A stretch of 64,000 bases of DNA from Actinomycetota bacterium (GTDB lineage Bacteria; Actinomycetota; Geothermincolia; Geothermincolales; RBG-13-55-18). The position numbers were made by a program, and so were the translations under genes. This document shows, piece by piece, positions 17,675-25,760 of the stretch. The notes under the pieces were generated by a model, which made no database searches, was not told where the DNA came from, and saw only the letters and a list, made by a program, of their open reading frames with translations. How positions within the stretch are numbered: the stretch's first letter is position 1; every line of letters starts with the position of its first letter. Location: NCBI GenBank assembly GCA_014360685.1, contig JACIXB010000017.1:171761-235760 (forward strand), given 5' to 3'.

Positions 17675-18733
17675 ATGAGCCACGCCAACGACCGACTTTT
17701 CGACCACAAGCTGGCCCGGGAATGGAAGCTCAAGAAATCCCGCGCCGAGAAGGACAAGCGCATGACTCTCCAGGAGGCCGTCGCCACCCTGGTGGAGGAC
17801 GGCGACTCCATCGTGGAGACCGGGTTCGCCTACGTGCGCGGCCCCATGGCCGCCTACTGGGAGATAGGCCGCCAGAGAAAGAAGAACCTGGTGGGCATCT
17901 TCACCCCGGGTGGCATGAACACCGCCTGGCACGAGTTCGGCGGCCTGGAGGGAGCCCACGTGGCCTACGTGGGGGTGGAGATGCGCGGCCTCATCTCACC
18001 CTTCCGCCGCGGCGTAGAGGCGGGAACCCTCAAGATCTATTCCGAGTGGAGCCACGGGGCCCTGGCCCTGGCCTTGCGCGCCGCCGAGCAGGGTGTCAAC
18101 TACGTGGCCTGCAAGTCCATGCTGGGCACGGACATCATGCGCACCAACCCCTACGTCAGGGAGGCCAAGGACCCCTGGACCGGCGAGCCGGTGTGCCTGG
18201 TGCCGGCCATGTACCCGGACGTGGCCATCTTCCACGTGCACCACGCGGACAAGTACGGCAACAGCCGCATCTGGGGGCCCTCGGTGAACGACACGGCCAT
18301 CGCCGTGGCCGCGCGCAAGGTCATCGTCACCTGCGAGCGCATAGTGAGCTCCGAGGACATACGCTCCAATCCCTACCAGGTGATCATCCCCCACTACTGC
18401 GTGGACGCCGTGTGCGAAGTCCCCTACGGGGCCTACCCCGGGGACATGCCCGGCATGTACTACTTCGACCGCCGCCTGCAGGAGCGGGTGGTGAGGATCG
18501 AATGGAAGACCAAGGAGTCCACCAAGGAGTGGTACGAGAAGTACATCCTGGGGACCAAGGACCACTACGAGATGATCCAGCTCATCGCCGAGGAGGAGGG
18601 CATGAACGTTCTGGAGTACATGAAGCGCCTGGAGCAGCTCTCCTGCGACGCCAGCTACTTCGGCCTGGGTTACTGGGGAGTCGGCGGCGAGAGGGACTGG
18701 AAATACGAGGAAGTGGCCAAGCGGGCCATCTAA
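17675..18733 (+). CDS. class I CoA-transferase, subunit A (GctA/IpdA-like)
   Basis: Alpha subunit of a heteromeric CoA-transferase, 352 residues. Start at MSHANDRLF behind GGGAGGTAAAAGG; the 139 codons upstream in the ORF track are not coding. Family features are the early GDSIVETGFAYVRGPMAAYWEI, MLGTDIMRTNPYV and HVHHADKYGNSRIWG, with a C-terminal segment typical of glutaconate CoA-transferase A and mycobacterial IpdA. Such enzymes move CoA between acids, or in IpdAB open a steroid ring product (established for IpdAB). The beta subunit follows after 13 bases. The acyl substrate cannot be read from sequence. Confidence 0.85.
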   Translation: MSHANDRLFDHKLAREWKLKKSRAEKDKRMTLQEAVATLVEDGDSIVETGFAYVRGPMAAYWEIGRQRKKNLVGIFTPGGMNTAWHEFGGLEGAHVAYVGVEMRGLISPFRRGVEAGTLKIYSEWSHGALALALRAAEQGVNYVACKSMLGTDIMRTNPYVREAKDPWTGEPVCLVPAMYPDVAIFHVHHADKYGNSRIWGPSVNDTAIAVAARKVIVTCERIVSSEDIRSNPYQVIIPHYCVDAVCEVPYGAYPGDMPGMYYFDRRLQERVVRIEWKTKESTKEWYEKYILGTKDHYEMIQLIAEEEGMNVLEYMKRLEQLSCDASYFGLGYWGVGGERDWKYEEVAKRAI

Positions 18734-18746
18734 GGAGGGTTGGGAG

Positions 18747-19514
18747 ATGAGCGAGGTCCAATATACACCCAGGGAACTGCTGGCCTGCGTGGCGGCCAGG
18801 CTGATCAAGGACGGGGAGAGCGTCTTCGTGGGCACCGGGCTACCCCTGGTGGGAGCGCTCCTGGCCAAGAAGATGCACGCCCCCAACATGATGGCCATCT
18901 ACGAGTGCGGTGCCGTGGACCCCGAGCCCCGGGTCCTGCCCTGGTCGGTCTCCTGCTCCTGGACCACCTACAAGGCGCCCATCATCCTCTCCATGTCCTC
19001 CGTCTTCGGCCACAGCCGGGCGGGATACGCGGACGTGGGGTTCCTGGGAGGGGCCCAGATCGACATGTACGGGAACATCAACGCCACCTGCATAGGCGAT
19101 TACGAGCACCCCAGGGTGCGCCTCACCGGCTCGGGGGGAGCCAACGACATCGCCTCCCTTTGCGAGCGGGTGATCTTCATGGGGCTCCACCTCCCGGAGC
19201 GCCTTCCGGAGCGGGTTGACTACATCACCACCCCGGGATACCTGGACGGGCCGGGGGCGCGCGAGCGGGCCGGCCTGGTGGGAGGAGGGCCGTGGAGGGT
19301 CATCACCCACTTGGGGGTCATGGGCTTCGACGAGGAGACCTGCCGCATGAAGCTCATCTCCTACCACCCGGGGGTCACGCCGGAGGTCATCCAGCAGTTC
19401 ACCGGCTTCGAGCTCCTCATCCCCGACGACGTGACCGAGACCCCCAAGCCCACGGAGGAGGAGCTGCGCATCCTGCGCGAGGAAGTGGATCCCTGCCAGC
19501 TGTTCTGCTTCTGA
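18747..19514 (+). CDS. class I CoA-transferase, subunit B (GctB/IpdB-like)
   Basis: Beta subunit of 255 residues. Start ATG 18747 behind GGAGGGTTGGGAG. The segment IYECGAVDPEP holds the Glu at the position of the catalytic glutamate of family I CoA-transferases, and GSGGANDIAS is the conserved glycine loop of the GctB/IpdB group. Presence of the Glu is a point in favour of true CoA-transfer, though IpdB-type hydrolases also keep a Glu nearby. The C-terminus QLFCF is unusual but intact. It forms a clear two-gene operon with subunit A. Confidence 0.85.
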   Translation: MSEVQYTPRELLACVAARLIKDGESVFVGTGLPLVGALLAKKMHAPNMMAIYECGAVDPEPRVLPWSVSCSWTTYKAPIILSMSSVFGHSRAGYADVGFLGGAQIDMYGNINATCIGDYEHPRVRLTGSGGANDIASLCERVIFMGLHLPERLPERVDYITTPGYLDGPGARERAGLVGGGPWRVITHLGVMGFDEETCRMKLISYHPGVTPEVIQQFTGFELLIPDDVTETPKPTEEELRILREEVDPCQLFCF

Positions 19515-19554
19515 GGGGCCCCGCCTTACCGCGGCTCCCCGGAGCGGCGGGCGG

Positions 19555-19740
19555 GGAAAGCACTGTTTCCCCGGTGGGATGGACCTCACCTTTTCCCCGG
19601 TGAGGACCACGGGAAAGCCCGTGACCCTTGCGACAGGGGGCAAGGTTGGAAAGCACGGTTTCCCCGGTGGGATGACCCTTGTGCCCTTTTTTCTTGCAAA
19701 GCCGGGGGAGGGCCGTGATCCTTTCCGCAGGGGAGGATTG
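19555..19740. repeat. two ~93-bp direct repeats after the CoA-transferase operon
   Basis: A 27-base block (GGAAAGCAC-T/G-GTTTCCCCGGTGGGATG) occurs at 19555-19581 and 19648-19674 with one mismatch. The sequence after each copy is also related (GCCCGTGACCCTTGCGACAGG against GCCGTGATCCTTTCCGCAGG). Both copies contain short hairpins such as GGGGAAA-gcactg-TTTCCCC and CCTCACC-ttttcccc-GGTGAGG. The 377-base gap (19515-19891) holds no gene. Confidence 0.75.
19636..19692 (+). terminator. candidate rho-independent terminator for the CoA-transferase operon
   Basis: GGGGCAAGG near 19637-19645 can pair with CCTTG-tg-CCC, followed directly by six T residues (19687-19692). The loop is long because it encloses a copy of the 27-base repeat. 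Confidence 0.4.
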
Positions 19741-19891
19741 TAATCAAGACCTTGAGGAGAGCGACCGGGGAAGGGTCGAGAATGAGGAAGGTCGAGTGGT
19801 GGTCGGCCGGGGATGGGTATTGAGGGGCAACCGGTGAAATGACCGCCTTCCGGTTTGCCCGGCCTCGGCTTCGACGGCGGTCAGGGTCCTT

Positions 19892-21178
19892 TCAGAAGGC
19901 CTTCCAGATCACCTGGAAGGCGTTGCGCTCCACGGCGGCCAGGCGGCGCGGGGGAAGAAGGAAGTCGCTCAGGTCCACTCCCCTGGCGGCCAGGGCGGAC
20001 CAATCCCCCTGCAGGAGAAGCAGCAGCTGCTCGTAGTTCAATGCCTGCAGGGCAGCCATCGCCTCCGCCGGATTGCCCTGGGCGGCAACTTCCCTCAAGA
20101 AGACCTGGAAATCCTCCTCGGAAGCAATGCCGGGTTGCGCTTCCGGGGCTCCCGCCGGTTCCCGGCCGCCCGTCTCCGTTTCCCCGGAAGCCCCCGCCTC
20201 CCACGCCTCTCCTTCCATGCCCGGTCCCCGGCCGCTTACCTCCCCGCCTTGGGGAATGAGGTAGGAGGCCAGCTCCTGGAGGATGGACTGGCTCAGCCTG
20301 AGGATCTCCTGGCCTCCCCGCGCGGCCAGGTGGAGGGCGGCGGGTACCTGGGGATCGGGGAAGAGCAGGTAGTCCTCGGGTCCGCTCAAGGAGATCAGCC
20401 AGGCTTCCCTCCCCTCTATCCTGGCCAGTTCCGCCCGGCAAGGAAGGAGTGGACCTTCCGCCTCGGCCAGGACGGTGGCCATCGCCTGCCTGAGCTCGAG
20501 CGGATCCAACCCCGCTTGTTCCGCCTGGCGCAGAAGCTCGGATATCAGCTGTTCCTGCAGGCGCGGAAGGTAAGGAGACCGCGTATCTCCCTGGATGGGG
20601 TACCAGTAGGCGGAGTAGAAGGCCATGCGCGAGCCGATGTCCTCGCCGTAGGCCTGGAGCTCGCCGGCGGAGTATTCACGTCCCGAGAGGACCAACGCCG
20701 GTCGCACCACCAGTTCCTCCGCGTTTTCCGGGTATATATCCTTCAGGGATAGTGTGGAAGCGGTCACCGTGCCCGCTTGGGATGCAGGTTCCTGCTGGGT
20801 CGAAGCCGTGCCCGAGGGTTCCCCTACCGGGGTCACCGCCCTCCTCCCGGAGAGGAGGATCCAGGTGGAGGCGGCGCAGACGGCCGCCACCAGGCATGCG
20901 GCGACGGCTGCCCGGCGTAGAAGGGGTCTGTGAGGAGGGGCGGCGTGCGGTGCGGACAGGGCTTCCTCCAGCCGGAGGTGAAGGCGGGAGGCCTCCGCGG
21001 AGGTGAGTCCCACTTGCGGCAGGAGGGTGAGTTCCCGGACCACTTCGCCTAGGACGCGGAACCTGCGGGCACAGGCCGGGCACCCGTCCAAGTGACCCCG
21101 CACCTCCGAGGCCGCCTTATCCCCCAGTTCTCCTTCCAGGAAGGGGCTTAAAAGTTTTCTGGCCTGCCTGCATCTCAT
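19892..21178 (-). CDS. zinc-finger anti-sigma factor with large extracytoplasmic domain
   Basis: Membrane-bound anti-sigma factor of 428 residues, paired with the ECF sigma gene just upstream on the same strand. Start at MRCRQARKLL with AAGGGAC before the ATG. Residues 1-40 form a zf-HC2/ZAS domain (Cys, then HLDGCPAC), which holds the sigma factor inactive in the cytoplasm in this family. One membrane segment (VAACLVAAVCAASTWILLS) lies near residues 85-108. The ~310-residue outer part has no recognised fold; it is rich in Glu, Leu and Gln, with a low-complexity Gly/Glu stretch near 320-355. It may be the sensor (inference). Confidence 0.8.
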   Translation of the reverse strand: MRCRQARKLLSPFLEGELGDKAASEVRGHLDGCPACARRFRVLGEVVRELTLLPQVGLTSAEASRLHLRLEEALSAPHAAPPHRPLLRRAAVAACLVAAVCAASTWILLSGRRAVTPVGEPSGTASTQQEPASQAGTVTASTLSLKDIYPENAEELVVRPALVLSGREYSAGELQAYGEDIGSRMAFYSAYWYPIQGDTRSPYLPRLQEQLISELLRQAEQAGLDPLELRQAMATVLAEAEGPLLPCRAELARIEGREAWLISLSGPEDYLLFPDPQVPAALHLAARGGQEILRLSQSILQELASYLIPQGGEVSGRGPGMEGEAWEAGASGETETGGREPAGAPEAQPGIASEEDFQVFLREVAAQGNPAEAMAALQALNYEQLLLLLQGDWSALAARGVDLSDFLLPPRRLAAVERNAFQVIWKAF

Positions 21179-21288
21179 GTCCCTTGAAACCTCTCCTCTC
21201 GCCAAGTGTTAGATGACTCCGCTCCGGGTCCTGTTCCCCCGTGCTCCCCGCCGGCGGGAGGTTTTCCCTGTCGGCGCCTTCGGGCTTG

Positions 21289-21900
21289 TCAACGGCTCTG
21301 TTCCCAGTAATCCTCCAGTTCCGCCGCCAACCGGTTCCGCGCCCGGTTGAGGCGCGACTTGACGGTTCCCAGGTTGATGCCCAGTATCTCCGCCACCTCC
21401 TTGTAATCGTACCCGTTTATGTCGTGGAGGTAGATCACCTCGCGGAACTTGAAGGGAAGCCGGGCTATGGCCTCCTGTACCTGCCGCCGTATCTCCTCCC
21501 TTTCCATGCTGGACTCCGGCGAGTCCGCCCCCTCGTCGGGGAGGCGCTGCTCCATCTCCGGCATCTCGTCATCCGGGGATTCCGCCAGGGAGAGGTGCCG
21601 TCGGCTGCGGCGGGCATGGTCGTGGCAGGCGTTCATGGCCACCCGGTAAAGCCAGGTGGAGAACTTGGCCTCCCCGCGGAAGGAGTGCAACTTGCGCAGG
21701 AGGAGCAAGAACACTTCCTGGCACACGTCGGCGGCGTCGGAGCGGTTTCCCAACATGCGGTAGGCGAGGTTCATGACCGTGGACTGGTAACGGTTGACCA
21801 GCTCCTCGAAGGCCGACCGGTCGCCGTCCAGGAAGGATCTGACCAGCTCCTCGTCGGAGCGCCGGTCCCGCTGTCCTTCCTCTTCCCCGCGTCCGGTCAT
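21289..21900 (-). CDS. ECF-type RNA polymerase sigma factor
   Basis: Alternative sigma factor of 203 residues. The start is set at MTGRGEEEG; the ORF-track extension upstream crosses the iorA leader and is not coding. Region 2 shows FEELVNRYQSTVMNLAYRML, DAADVCQEVFLLLLRKL and FSTWLYRVAMNACHDHARR; region 4 shows LPFKFREVIYLHDINGYDYKEVAEIL and GTVKSRLNRARNRL. The linker is acidic and rather long. The anti-sigma gene starts 110 bases downstream, so the two form a sensing pair; targets are unknown. Such pairs usually autoregulate, but I could not identify a convincing GGAAC/GTC-type promoter. Confidence 0.9.
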   Translation of the reverse strand: MTGRGEEEGQRDRRSDEELVRSFLDGDRSAFEELVNRYQSTVMNLAYRMLGNRSDAADVCQEVFLLLLRKLHSFRGEAKFSTWLYRVAMNACHDHARRSRRHLSLAESPDDEMPEMEQRLPDEGADSPESSMEREEIRRQVQEAIARLPFKFREVIYLHDINGYDYKEVAEILGINLGTVKSRLNRARNRLAAELEDYWEQSR

Positions 21901-21983
21901 GATGCCGATCCTCTTCTCCACGCCCCGCTCAGGCGCCGAATTCGGTGTAATTTTAGCACAGGGGAAGCGCGTTACCTTCGTGT

Positions 21984-21989
21984 TATAAT
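21984..21989 (+). promoter_or_regulatory. extended -10 element for iorAB
   Basis: TGT-TATAAT lies 239 bases before the iorA GTG start. No gene occupies the gap (21901-22228), so the transcript would have an unusually long leader. I see GC-rich hairpins in it but no known riboswitch. Confidence 0.4.
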
Positions 21990-22228
21990 GCCCTAAAATC
22001 CACGCCGAATGCGGGAAGAGGGGGCGGGGCCCTCTCTCCCATGGAACGGAGAACCGGCATCGCTCCCGCGGGGGAGAAGTTCGACGAGGCCCATGGATGG
22101 CCGTTCTCCGGAAGAATTGACCGGAAGGCGAAGCCCGAAAGCCGGCGCCGGGGAAACGGAGGCGGGAAGGAAAGGCCTTCCCCCTGGTGCCGGGAAGAAG
22201 GCGGCGGACCAGCTTGGAGGAGGAACCG

Positions 22229-24040
22229 GTGCGGTCAGGCGACAAGAGGGAACTTCTTTCGGGAAACGAGGCCGTGGCCCGGGGGGCTTACGCGGCGGGT
22301 GTCCGCGTGGCCTGCGCCTATCCCGGGACTCCCAGCACGGAGATATTGGAAGAACTTACCAAATTACCCGGGGTTTACTGCGAGTGGTCCCCCAACGAGA
22401 AAGTGGCCCTTGAGGTGGGTATAGGGGCCTGCCTGGGCGGCGCCCGCACCCTGGTGGCCATGAAGCACGTGGGCCTCAACGTGGCCGCCGACCCCTGGAT
22501 GACCCTGCCCTACATCGGGGTCAACGCCGGCCTGGTCCTTGTGGTGGCCGACGACCCGGGGATGCATTCCTCCCAGAACGAACAGGACAGCCGCTACTAC
22601 GCCCGCATGGCCGGGGTTCCCCTCCTGGAACCCTCGGACAGCATGGAGGCCTACCGCATGGTGGGGGCGGCCTTCGAGCTCTCGGAGCGTTACGACACCC
22701 CCGTCCTCTTGCGCCTGGAGACCCGCGTCAGTCACTCCCGGACTGTGGTGGAGTACGAGGACCAAAGGCGGGAGGTGGACTTTCCCTATGAAAAGGACGC
22801 CGTTAAGAGGGTGATGATACCCGGCCACGCCCGCCTTCGCCACCCGGTGCTCCTGCGCCGCCTGGAGGAGCTGGCCAGGGAAGCGGAGATCTCTCCCTTC
22901 AACCGGGTGGAGATGAGGTCGGATCGGGTGGGTATCGTCACTTCCGGCGTGTGTTACCAGTATGTCCGGGAGGCCTTCCCCGAGGCCTCGGTGCTCAAGC
23001 TGGGGTTTGTCTATCCCCTCCCGGAGAGGATAGCGCGGGACTTCGCCTCCCATTTCCGGCGCCTGTACGTGGTGGAGGAACTGGAGCCCTTCCTGGAGGA
23101 AGCCCTTAAGGCCCTGGGGCTGGACGTGATGGGGAAGGCCAGGATCCCGCGGGAGGGGGAACTGGATCCCGACTTGGTGGGAAGCAGCCTGGCCGAGATC
23201 ATGGAGATGGACACCGGCCTCCAAGACGGGGGATGGAACCGCCCGGAAGCCGCGCGGGCCCCTCGTTCTTCGACGCTTCCCTCCCGGCCGCCGGTCATGT
23301 GTCCCGGGTGTCCCCACCGGGGGCTGTTCTACGTGCTTTCCCGCATGAAACTGGTGGTCTCCAGCGACATCGGATGTTATACCCTGAGCGTGTTACCCCC
23401 CGTTTCCGGCATCGATTGCCAGGTATGCATGGGGGCGGGAGTGGGGATGGCCCTGGGGTTGGAGAGGGCCTTCGCCGGCAGCGAGGTTAACGCGTCCTAC
23501 CGGGGGAAGGTGGTGGGCACCCTGGGCGATTCCACCTTCATCCACGGGGGCATAACCGGCCTCATCGACATGGTCTACAACCGTATCCCCTGCACCATCA
23601 TCATCCTCGACAACCGCACCACGGCCATGACCGGCTTCCAGGACCATCCCGGCACGGGAAAGACCCTCATGGGAGAGAAGACACACGCCCTGGACCTGGA
23701 GGCACTCTGCCGCGCGGTGGGGGTGGAATCGGTGCGCGTGGTGGACCCCTGGGACCTGGAGGGCACGGAGAAGGCCCTGCGCGAGGAAGTGGGGTCCGAC
23801 CATACCTCGGTGATCATCTCCCGGCGCCCTTGCACCCTTATGCGGCGCTCCCCTCATCCCGTTTACCGGGTGGACGAGGAGGAATGCACCGGGTGCCGGC
23901 GTTGCCTGAGGCTGGGATGCCCGGCCCTGGTGATGCGGGGGGAGAAGGCCTGGGTGGACGAGGGCCTGTGCGCGGGCTGCTCCATGTGCGCGCAGCTCTG
24001 CCGCCCCGGGGCCCTGCGGGAGGTGGAGGATGGTGACTGA
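22229..24040 (+). CDS. iorA: indolepyruvate:ferredoxin oxidoreductase, alpha subunit
   Basis: Catalytic subunit of the enzyme that decarboxylates aryl pyruvates to aryl-acetyl-CoA with ferredoxin as acceptor, used to ferment aromatic amino acids. Start GTG 22229 behind GGAGGAGGAACCG gives 603 residues. Domains: pyruvate-binding Pyr domain (YPGTPSTEILEEL), middle transketolase-like domain, TPP-binding domain with CPGCPHRG and GTLGDSTFIHGG...NRTTAMTG, and a C-terminal ferredoxin domain with CTGCRRCLRLGCP and CAGCSMCAQLCRP. The first cluster motif has an Arg-Cys-Leu-Arg-Leu-Gly spacing slightly changed from the classic CXXCXXC. Overlaps iorB by 11 bases. Confidence 0.94.
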   Translation: MRSGDKRELLSGNEAVARGAYAAGVRVACAYPGTPSTEILEELTKLPGVYCEWSPNEKVALEVGIGACLGGARTLVAMKHVGLNVAADPWMTLPYIGVNAGLVLVVADDPGMHSSQNEQDSRYYARMAGVPLLEPSDSMEAYRMVGAAFELSERYDTPVLLRLETRVSHSRTVVEYEDQRREVDFPYEKDAVKRVMIPGHARLRHPVLLRRLEELAREAEISPFNRVEMRSDRVGIVTSGVCYQYVREAFPEASVLKLGFVYPLPERIARDFASHFRRLYVVEELEPFLEEALKALGLDVMGKARIPREGELDPDLVGSSLAEIMEMDTGLQDGGWNRPEAARAPRSSTLPSRPPVMCPGCPHRGLFYVLSRMKLVVSSDIGCYTLSVLPPVSGIDCQVCMGAGVGMALGLERAFAGSEVNASYRGKVVGTLGDSTFIHGGITGLIDMVYNRIPCTIIILDNRTTAMTGFQDHPGTGKTLMGEKTHALDLEALCRAVGVESVRVVDPWDLEGTEKALREEVGSDHTSVIISRRPCTLMRRSPHPVYRVDEEECTGCRRCLRLGCPALVMRGEKAWVDEGLCAGCSMCAQLCRPGALREVEDGD

Positions 24041-24605
24041 CGTGGTGCTGGCCGGGGTGGGGGGCCAGGGGAACGTGCTCTCGGCGCGCATCCTGGCCGA
24101 GGCGGCCATGCGGGCGGGATACCGGGTGAAGACATCCGAGGTGCACGGGATGGCCCAGAGGGGCGGGAGCGTGGTGTGTATGGTGCGCTGGGGGGAGGAG
24201 GTGTATTCGCCTCTCATCCCCAGGGGAAGGGCGGATTTCCTCCTGGCCTACGAGCTCCTGGAGGGTTTGCGGTTCCTGGAATACCTGCGTCCGGGAGGCA
24301 CGGCGGTGGTCAACGATTATCGCCTCGACCCGCTCCCCGTCTTGAGGGGGGACGCCGCCTATCCCGAGGATGCCTTGGGTCTCATCCGGGAGGCATCCGG
24401 GAAGTGCGTGGTCCTGCGGGCCCGCGACCTGGCCGAAGAGGCGGGCAGCGCCCGGGCGGTGGGCACGGTGATGCTGGGTGCGCTTTCCGTTTTTCTCCAG
24501 TTCCCGAGAACAGCCTGGGAGGATTCCCTGCGGCAAAGGGTACCTCCCAGGGCCCTGGAGGCGAACCTGCGCGCATTCGAGATGGGGAGGAAGGCGGCGG
24601 GCTAA
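24030..24605 (+). CDS. iorB: indolepyruvate:ferredoxin oxidoreductase, beta subunit
   Basis: Gamma-type oxidoreductase subunit of 191 residues that completes IorAB. The ATG lies inside the end of iorA behind GGAGGTGGAGG, so translation is coupled. Family motifs are VGGQGNVLSARILAEAA and SEVHGMAQRGGSV. The length fits IorB. It provides the second half of the CoA and pyruvate site. Confidence 0.94.
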   Translation: MVTDVVLAGVGGQGNVLSARILAEAAMRAGYRVKTSEVHGMAQRGGSVVCMVRWGEEVYSPLIPRGRADFLLAYELLEGLRFLEYLRPGGTAVVNDYRLDPLPVLRGDAAYPEDALGLIREASGKCVVLRARDLAEEAGSARAVGTVMLGALSVFLQFPRTAWEDSLRQRVPPRALEANLRAFEMGRKAAG

Positions 24606-24770
24606 CGCTCCCGGGAATGGGTTGACCGGCGGCCGCATGGGTGCAGGAACCGTGTGGGCAGCTTGGGGGGGGCGAGACCGGGCGGGGGAGATAGCGGAGG
24701 GGTCGCCATGGACTCCGCCCGCGAGACCGCGCATCCCGGGCCTCCCGCGGGGATTGAAAGGGGTGGGGAC

Positions 24771-25754
24771 ATGGGAAGGAGGTTGGAAACCTGCGCCTGG
24801 TCGGAGGGGAACACCTTCCACCATTGCCAGTTCGAGGACCTGGATCGGCTGCTGGAGTTGAAGCGCCGGGCGGGCAAGACGGTCAGCGTATGCCTGCCCT
24901 GCCTGAACGAGGCCGCCACCATAGGGCCCATATTGGAGACCGTGGTGGAGGAGCTCATGAGCCGCGTTCCCCTGGTGGATCAGCTCTGCGTGGTGGACGG
25001 GGGGAGCAGGGACGGCTCCCCGGAGCTGGCCCGGAAGGTCGGGGCGGAGGTCTATCTGCAGGAGGAGATACTCCCCGGGCTGTACGTTCCCCAGGGGAAG
25101 GGGGACGCCCTGTGGAGGAGCATGTACTGCATGCGGGGGGATATCGTCATCTGGATGGACTCCGACATCCGCAACTTCCATCCCCGCTTCGTGTACGGCA
25201 TCTTGGGGCCCCTGCTCACCCGGCCGGATATACTTTTCGTCAAGGGCTTCTACCAGCGGCCTTTCCGGGCCGAACATCGCCTGCTGCCCACCGGCGGGGG
25301 GAGGGTGACGGAGCTGGTGGCCCGCCCCCTCCTGAGCCTCTTCTACCCGGAGCTCACCGCCCTCATCCAGCCCCTCTCGGGCGAGTACGGGGGAGATAGG
25401 TCCCTCCTTGAAAACATCCCCTTCTTCTCCGGTTACGGGGTGGAGATAGGGATGATCATCGACATCTATTCCCGTTACGGGATGGGGGTCATCGGGCAGG
25501 TGGACCTGGAGGAGAGGCAGCACCGCAACCAGGCCCTTCCCGCCCTGGGAAGGATGGCCTTCCAGATCATCCAGGCGGTGTTGGTGCGCCTCCAGAAAGA
25601 GGGGAGGCTCTCTTTCTCGGAGGATTTCCCCACCGAGATCACCCAGGTGGATTACCGCGACGGCGAATACATTCTGGACACCAGGAAGCTCCCCGTGGAG
25701 GAAAGGCCACCCATCTCCCGGCTGCAGGAATATCGGGCCCTGTTCGGAGGTTGA
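24771..25754 (+). CDS. gpgS: glucosyl-3-phosphoglycerate synthase
   Basis: GT81-type glycosyltransferase that joins glucose from an NDP-glucose to 3-phosphoglycerate, the first step to glucosylglycerate, a compatible solute and precursor of methylglucose lipopolysaccharides. Start at MGRRLETC behind GAAAGGGGTGGGG; 327 residues. The GT-A fold motifs fit GpgS: SVCLPCLNEAATIG, VVDGGSRDGS, GKGDALWRS, a DXD-like MDSDIRNF and LVKGFY-like FVKGFYQRPF; the late HRNQ contains the metal-binding His. The next gene, six bases on, is a HAD phosphatase that would complete the pathway. Confidence 0.9.
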   Translation: MGRRLETCAWSEGNTFHHCQFEDLDRLLELKRRAGKTVSVCLPCLNEAATIGPILETVVEELMSRVPLVDQLCVVDGGSRDGSPELARKVGAEVYLQEEILPGLYVPQGKGDALWRSMYCMRGDIVIWMDSDIRNFHPRFVYGILGPLLTRPDILFVKGFYQRPFRAEHRLLPTGGGRVTELVARPLLSLFYPELTALIQPLSGEYGGDRSLLENIPFFSGYGVEIGMIIDIYSRYGMGVIGQVDLEERQHRNQALPALGRMAFQIIQAVLVRLQKEGRLSFSEDFPTEITQVDYRDGEYILDTRKLPVEERPPISRLQEYRALFGG

Positions 25755-25760
25755 AAACAG

